Positions 22,778 through 24,883 of a stretch of DNA of 24,883 bases are shown here, piece by piece. Under the pieces are notes generated by a model that was not told where the DNA came from, searched no databases, and was given only the letters and a program-made list of their open reading frames with translations. Numbering within the stretch: position 1 is the first letter of the stretch; each line of letters opens with the position of its first letter. Both the position numbers and the translations under genes were made by a program. The stretch spans positions 1 through 24,883 of the forward strand of contig NZ_CALIAV010000066.1 of the NCBI RefSeq assembly GCF_938045625.1. Reading direction: 5' to 3'. Source of the DNA: an uncultured Campylobacter sp. (lineage in GTDB: Bacteria; Campylobacterota; Campylobacteria; Campylobacterales; Campylobacteraceae).

Positions 22778-24607
22778 CTACTTCTCTCCCGCTTGCCACT
22801 TTTCCCATTCGCCGCTCTCGTCAAGCTCGTTTCCGATAGCCTTATAGCGGGCATAGTAGTGCTCTACAAATGCCCTTGCCTGCGCGTGTTTAGGCAGGTA
22901 GCTTTTGCCCTCTTTGTCGCAAAATCTCGCCAAAAACTCGCCCGCCGGAGCGCGCCTTGCGTAGTGAAGCGCCAAATTTTTGTAGTTTGCGAGGCAGATT
23001 TCTTTAAATTTAGCGTAATGCTCGCGGTCAAATTTGACGATCAAAGCGCCGTCCTCAAAGCTAAGCGTGCCCGAGTCAAAAAGCAAGCTAAGATGGATGA
23101 GTCCCTCGCAGTAGTACGCGCGCACCTCATCGACCTCGCGCCACGCGATGAGCCCGACCGCGCGGGCGATGAGCTCGTGAAATACGCTCATCTCGTAGCC
23201 TTCGTCGCCGCCGATAAAGAAGTTTACCAGCCCACCCGTGGTCGCCTTGTACTCCTCGGTAAATTTAAACTCGCCGTCCGCGTTCATCGCCTTTTCCGTG
23301 TCGGTGCCGACGAAAAGTATGTGCCCAAACTCGTGGCCGATCGTGGAGATTTCGTAGGTTTTCTTCCAAATTTGCGGCTTTTTAAACAAAATTTCGCGTC
23401 CGTAGTCCAAAAACTCGCGCGAAAAGATCTCCCCGCTAAGCTTCATAAACGGCCGCGCCTTGGCGCTCTCGTAAACGTGCTCGACGAAGGCGAATATCTT
23501 TTTGCCCCGCTCCTTGCTCACGGTCTCGTCGTTTGGCACGACCTGCGCGGAAAATAGTCCGTTTAGCTCGGCGCCGTAGTAGATCATCGGCACGCTGATG
23601 TATGTTTGCGTTCTAGCGATGTTTTGCGTGACTTGGCGTGCTAGCGCAGCGTCCTCTATCCCGCACTGCTCGCAAATTTGCTCGTAGGCGCGGATGACGC
23701 TGGCTTTAAACTTCTCCTCGTCAAAGTCGCTGGCGCCTGAGAGCCTCACGTCCCACTCGAGCGCGACGGCGTGCGTGTAGGCGTCCTCGTAGTACTCGAG
23801 CGGATGGCCGGGCTGCAGCGGGCCTTTTACATCCATCCACGCGCGCTCGGCGTCCTGCCACGCGGGGATCGTTCGGTTGTTTTCGCGCTCGCAAAACGCC
23901 GCCTTTAGCTTTTCAAAGTACGTTACGTAGGCTCTTTGCTCGTCGTTTGCAGCTAGCGATTTTAGATTTTTGATTAGCTCCTCTAGCGCGTCCGCCACTC
24001 GCTTTACTTCTTTTTCAAAAGCCACGGCATAGGGCGCAAAGTCGTATCTATCGCCGTTTTTCATAACCGCGCCGTAGCTTCGCTCGCCCTTTTGCCCGCC
24101 GTCTTTTTGATAGAGGCCGTTTTCGCCTATAAATTTGATCGCCTCGGCCATATTTGCAAATTTAGCTTCGAATTCTTTATTCGTCGTTTGCAGGATTTGC
24201 CTGTCCCACGCGCTTTGCCACGCGTTCATCGCTAGTCCCGCGCCGTGCATGCCGCTAAGCAGCGCCTGATAAAACTCATCTAAAATTTTCTCCTCTTTTA
24301 CCCGCGCCAGAAGCTTTTCGAAGCGAACTTCGTAAAACTCGCGCACGAGCTCAAAAGCTTCGTCCTTTATGCGCTGTATCTCGGCTTCCTCGCGCCCTTG
24401 CTTTTTTAGCTCGTTTTCTAGCGGCTCAACCTTTAGATCGACTATGCGGCGCAAAACCGCGACCTTTTCGCTCTTTTGTCCTTTAAAACCCGCGATTTTT
24501 AGCATATTTTGCACGACATCGCTAGGATTATCCAGCTGCCTATACATCGCGTTTAGCTCATCTTTACCGGCCGCTACTAGCTCGTTTAATCTTTTAAAAT
24601 CGTTCAC
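22778..24607 (-). CDS. ciaB: CiaB-like protein with a zinc-metallopeptidase motif
   Basis: The 609 residues match the length of Campylobacter invasion antigen B (C. jejuni CiaB, about 610), and the middle segment YGAELNGLFSAQVVPNDE is, to my recollection, typical of that family. CiaB is described as a secreted factor for host-cell entry, but homologues occur in non-invasive relatives. HEFGH at residues 425-429 and EEYKATTGG from 451 are laid out like a gluzincin zinc site (HExxH plus downstream Glu), so a peptidase role is plausible. There is no signal peptide. The start is GTG at 24607 with AAAGGA five bases upstream. The N-terminal 150 residues are highly charged and helical. The family name is from memory of conserved stretches and not from a search. 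Confidence 0.75.
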   Translation of the reverse strand: MNDFKRLNELVAAGKDELNAMYRQLDNPSDVVQNMLKIAGFKGQKSEKVAVLRRIVDLKVEPLENELKKQGREEAEIQRIKDEAFELVREFYEVRFEKLLARVKEEKILDEFYQALLSGMHGAGLAMNAWQSAWDRQILQTTNKEFEAKFANMAEAIKFIGENGLYQKDGGQKGERSYGAVMKNGDRYDFAPYAVAFEKEVKRVADALEELIKNLKSLAANDEQRAYVTYFEKLKAAFCERENNRTIPAWQDAERAWMDVKGPLQPGHPLEYYEDAYTHAVALEWDVRLSGASDFDEEKFKASVIRAYEQICEQCGIEDAALARQVTQNIARTQTYISVPMIYYGAELNGLFSAQVVPNDETVSKERGKKIFAFVEHVYESAKARPFMKLSGEIFSREFLDYGREILFKKPQIWKKTYEISTIGHEFGHILFVGTDTEKAMNADGEFKFTEEYKATTGGLVNFFIGGDEGYEMSVFHELIARAVGLIAWREVDEVRAYYCEGLIHLSLLFDSGTLSFEDGALIVKFDREHYAKFKEICLANYKNLALHYARRAPAGEFLARFCDKEGKSYLPKHAQARAFVEHYYARYKAIGNELDESGEWEKWQAGEK

Positions 24608-24883
24608 GTTTATCCTTTTAAAAATTTGGCGTATTTTAGCCTAAATTTGATGCATATCGCGTTAAAAATGAGTAAGCGGGGGTTAAATTTGACGGTGCGG
24701 ACGGCAAAATTTGCGCCTTAAAGAGATTGGTTTATAAAGCTCAAATTTGCATTTATATAAAAACGGGGCGCGGGGTCAAATTTGGAGGTCACATTTTAAC
24801 CCGCGCGAGTAAATTCGGCTAAATTTAGCGCTTTAGCGAACAGCGGTTTAAAAAGTAGCAAGCAGGGCAAAATCCCGTGACGC
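24608..24883. other. Upstream region of ciaB to the window end, no gene seen
   Basis: This stretch has AAATTTG words and a TATATAAAAA run near 24752. I see no open frame, repeat core or hairpin that I can support. Confidence 0.4.

Noticed and set aside
22736..23557. Long plus-strand open frame of 273 residues
   Set aside because: It lies antisense inside the ciaB-like gene, has no recognisable protein features, and reflects the codon bias of the opposite strand.

Overview
The window looks like chromosomal DNA from a Campylobacter of the oral, higher-GC group (rectus/showae/curvus/gracilis-like). Three things point there: a CiaB-type invasion protein, a selenocysteine formate dehydrogenase, and the words AAATTT and CAAATTTG, which pepper coding and non-coding DNA alike. 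Species is not proven. I see no rRNA, tRNA, CRISPR array, transposase or phage gene.

Layout. 1-375: edge-truncated copy of a repeated non-coding element, then a promoter. 376-2819 (+): CPA2-type cation/proton antiporter overlapping citrate synthase gltA. 2820-3186: two element copies head to head. 3187-4753 (+): cysQ-like phosphatase and a small membrane protein. 4925-5959 (-): tsaD. 5960-7898: two near full-length element copies flanking a secreted YwqK-like protein gene. 7899-12196 (-): creD-like gene, a DKNYY-family membrane protein, and uraA. 12497-13855 (+): gdhA. 14282-18961 (-): a FecBCD-type metal-chelate importer in the order binding protein, tannase-like esterase (frameshifted), permease, ATPase. 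19119-21377 (-): stand-alone fdhF with an in-frame UGA and a textbook SECIS hairpin. 21971-24607 (-): YciA-like thioesterase and CiaB.

The genes are mostly central metabolism (citrate synthase, glutamate dehydrogenase, uracil uptake, formate oxidation), tRNA modification and envelope functions. The importer cluster is one functional unit. It may serve iron-siderophore uptake, with the periplasmic esterase processing the chelate, or another oxyanion or metal chelate.

The most unusual content is the modular intergenic element. It carries a 16-base core (consensus GGTGCGGGTCTCGGTG), G/C-tract and GCGAC hairpins, and a terminal module that begins AAGGCGAAGTATTTT and ends AAAAGACGAGCCGC. Five copies of that terminal module keep the same nested helices while the stem sequences differ completely, which suggests selection on structure (RNA or single-stranded DNA). 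I do not recognise it as a named family.
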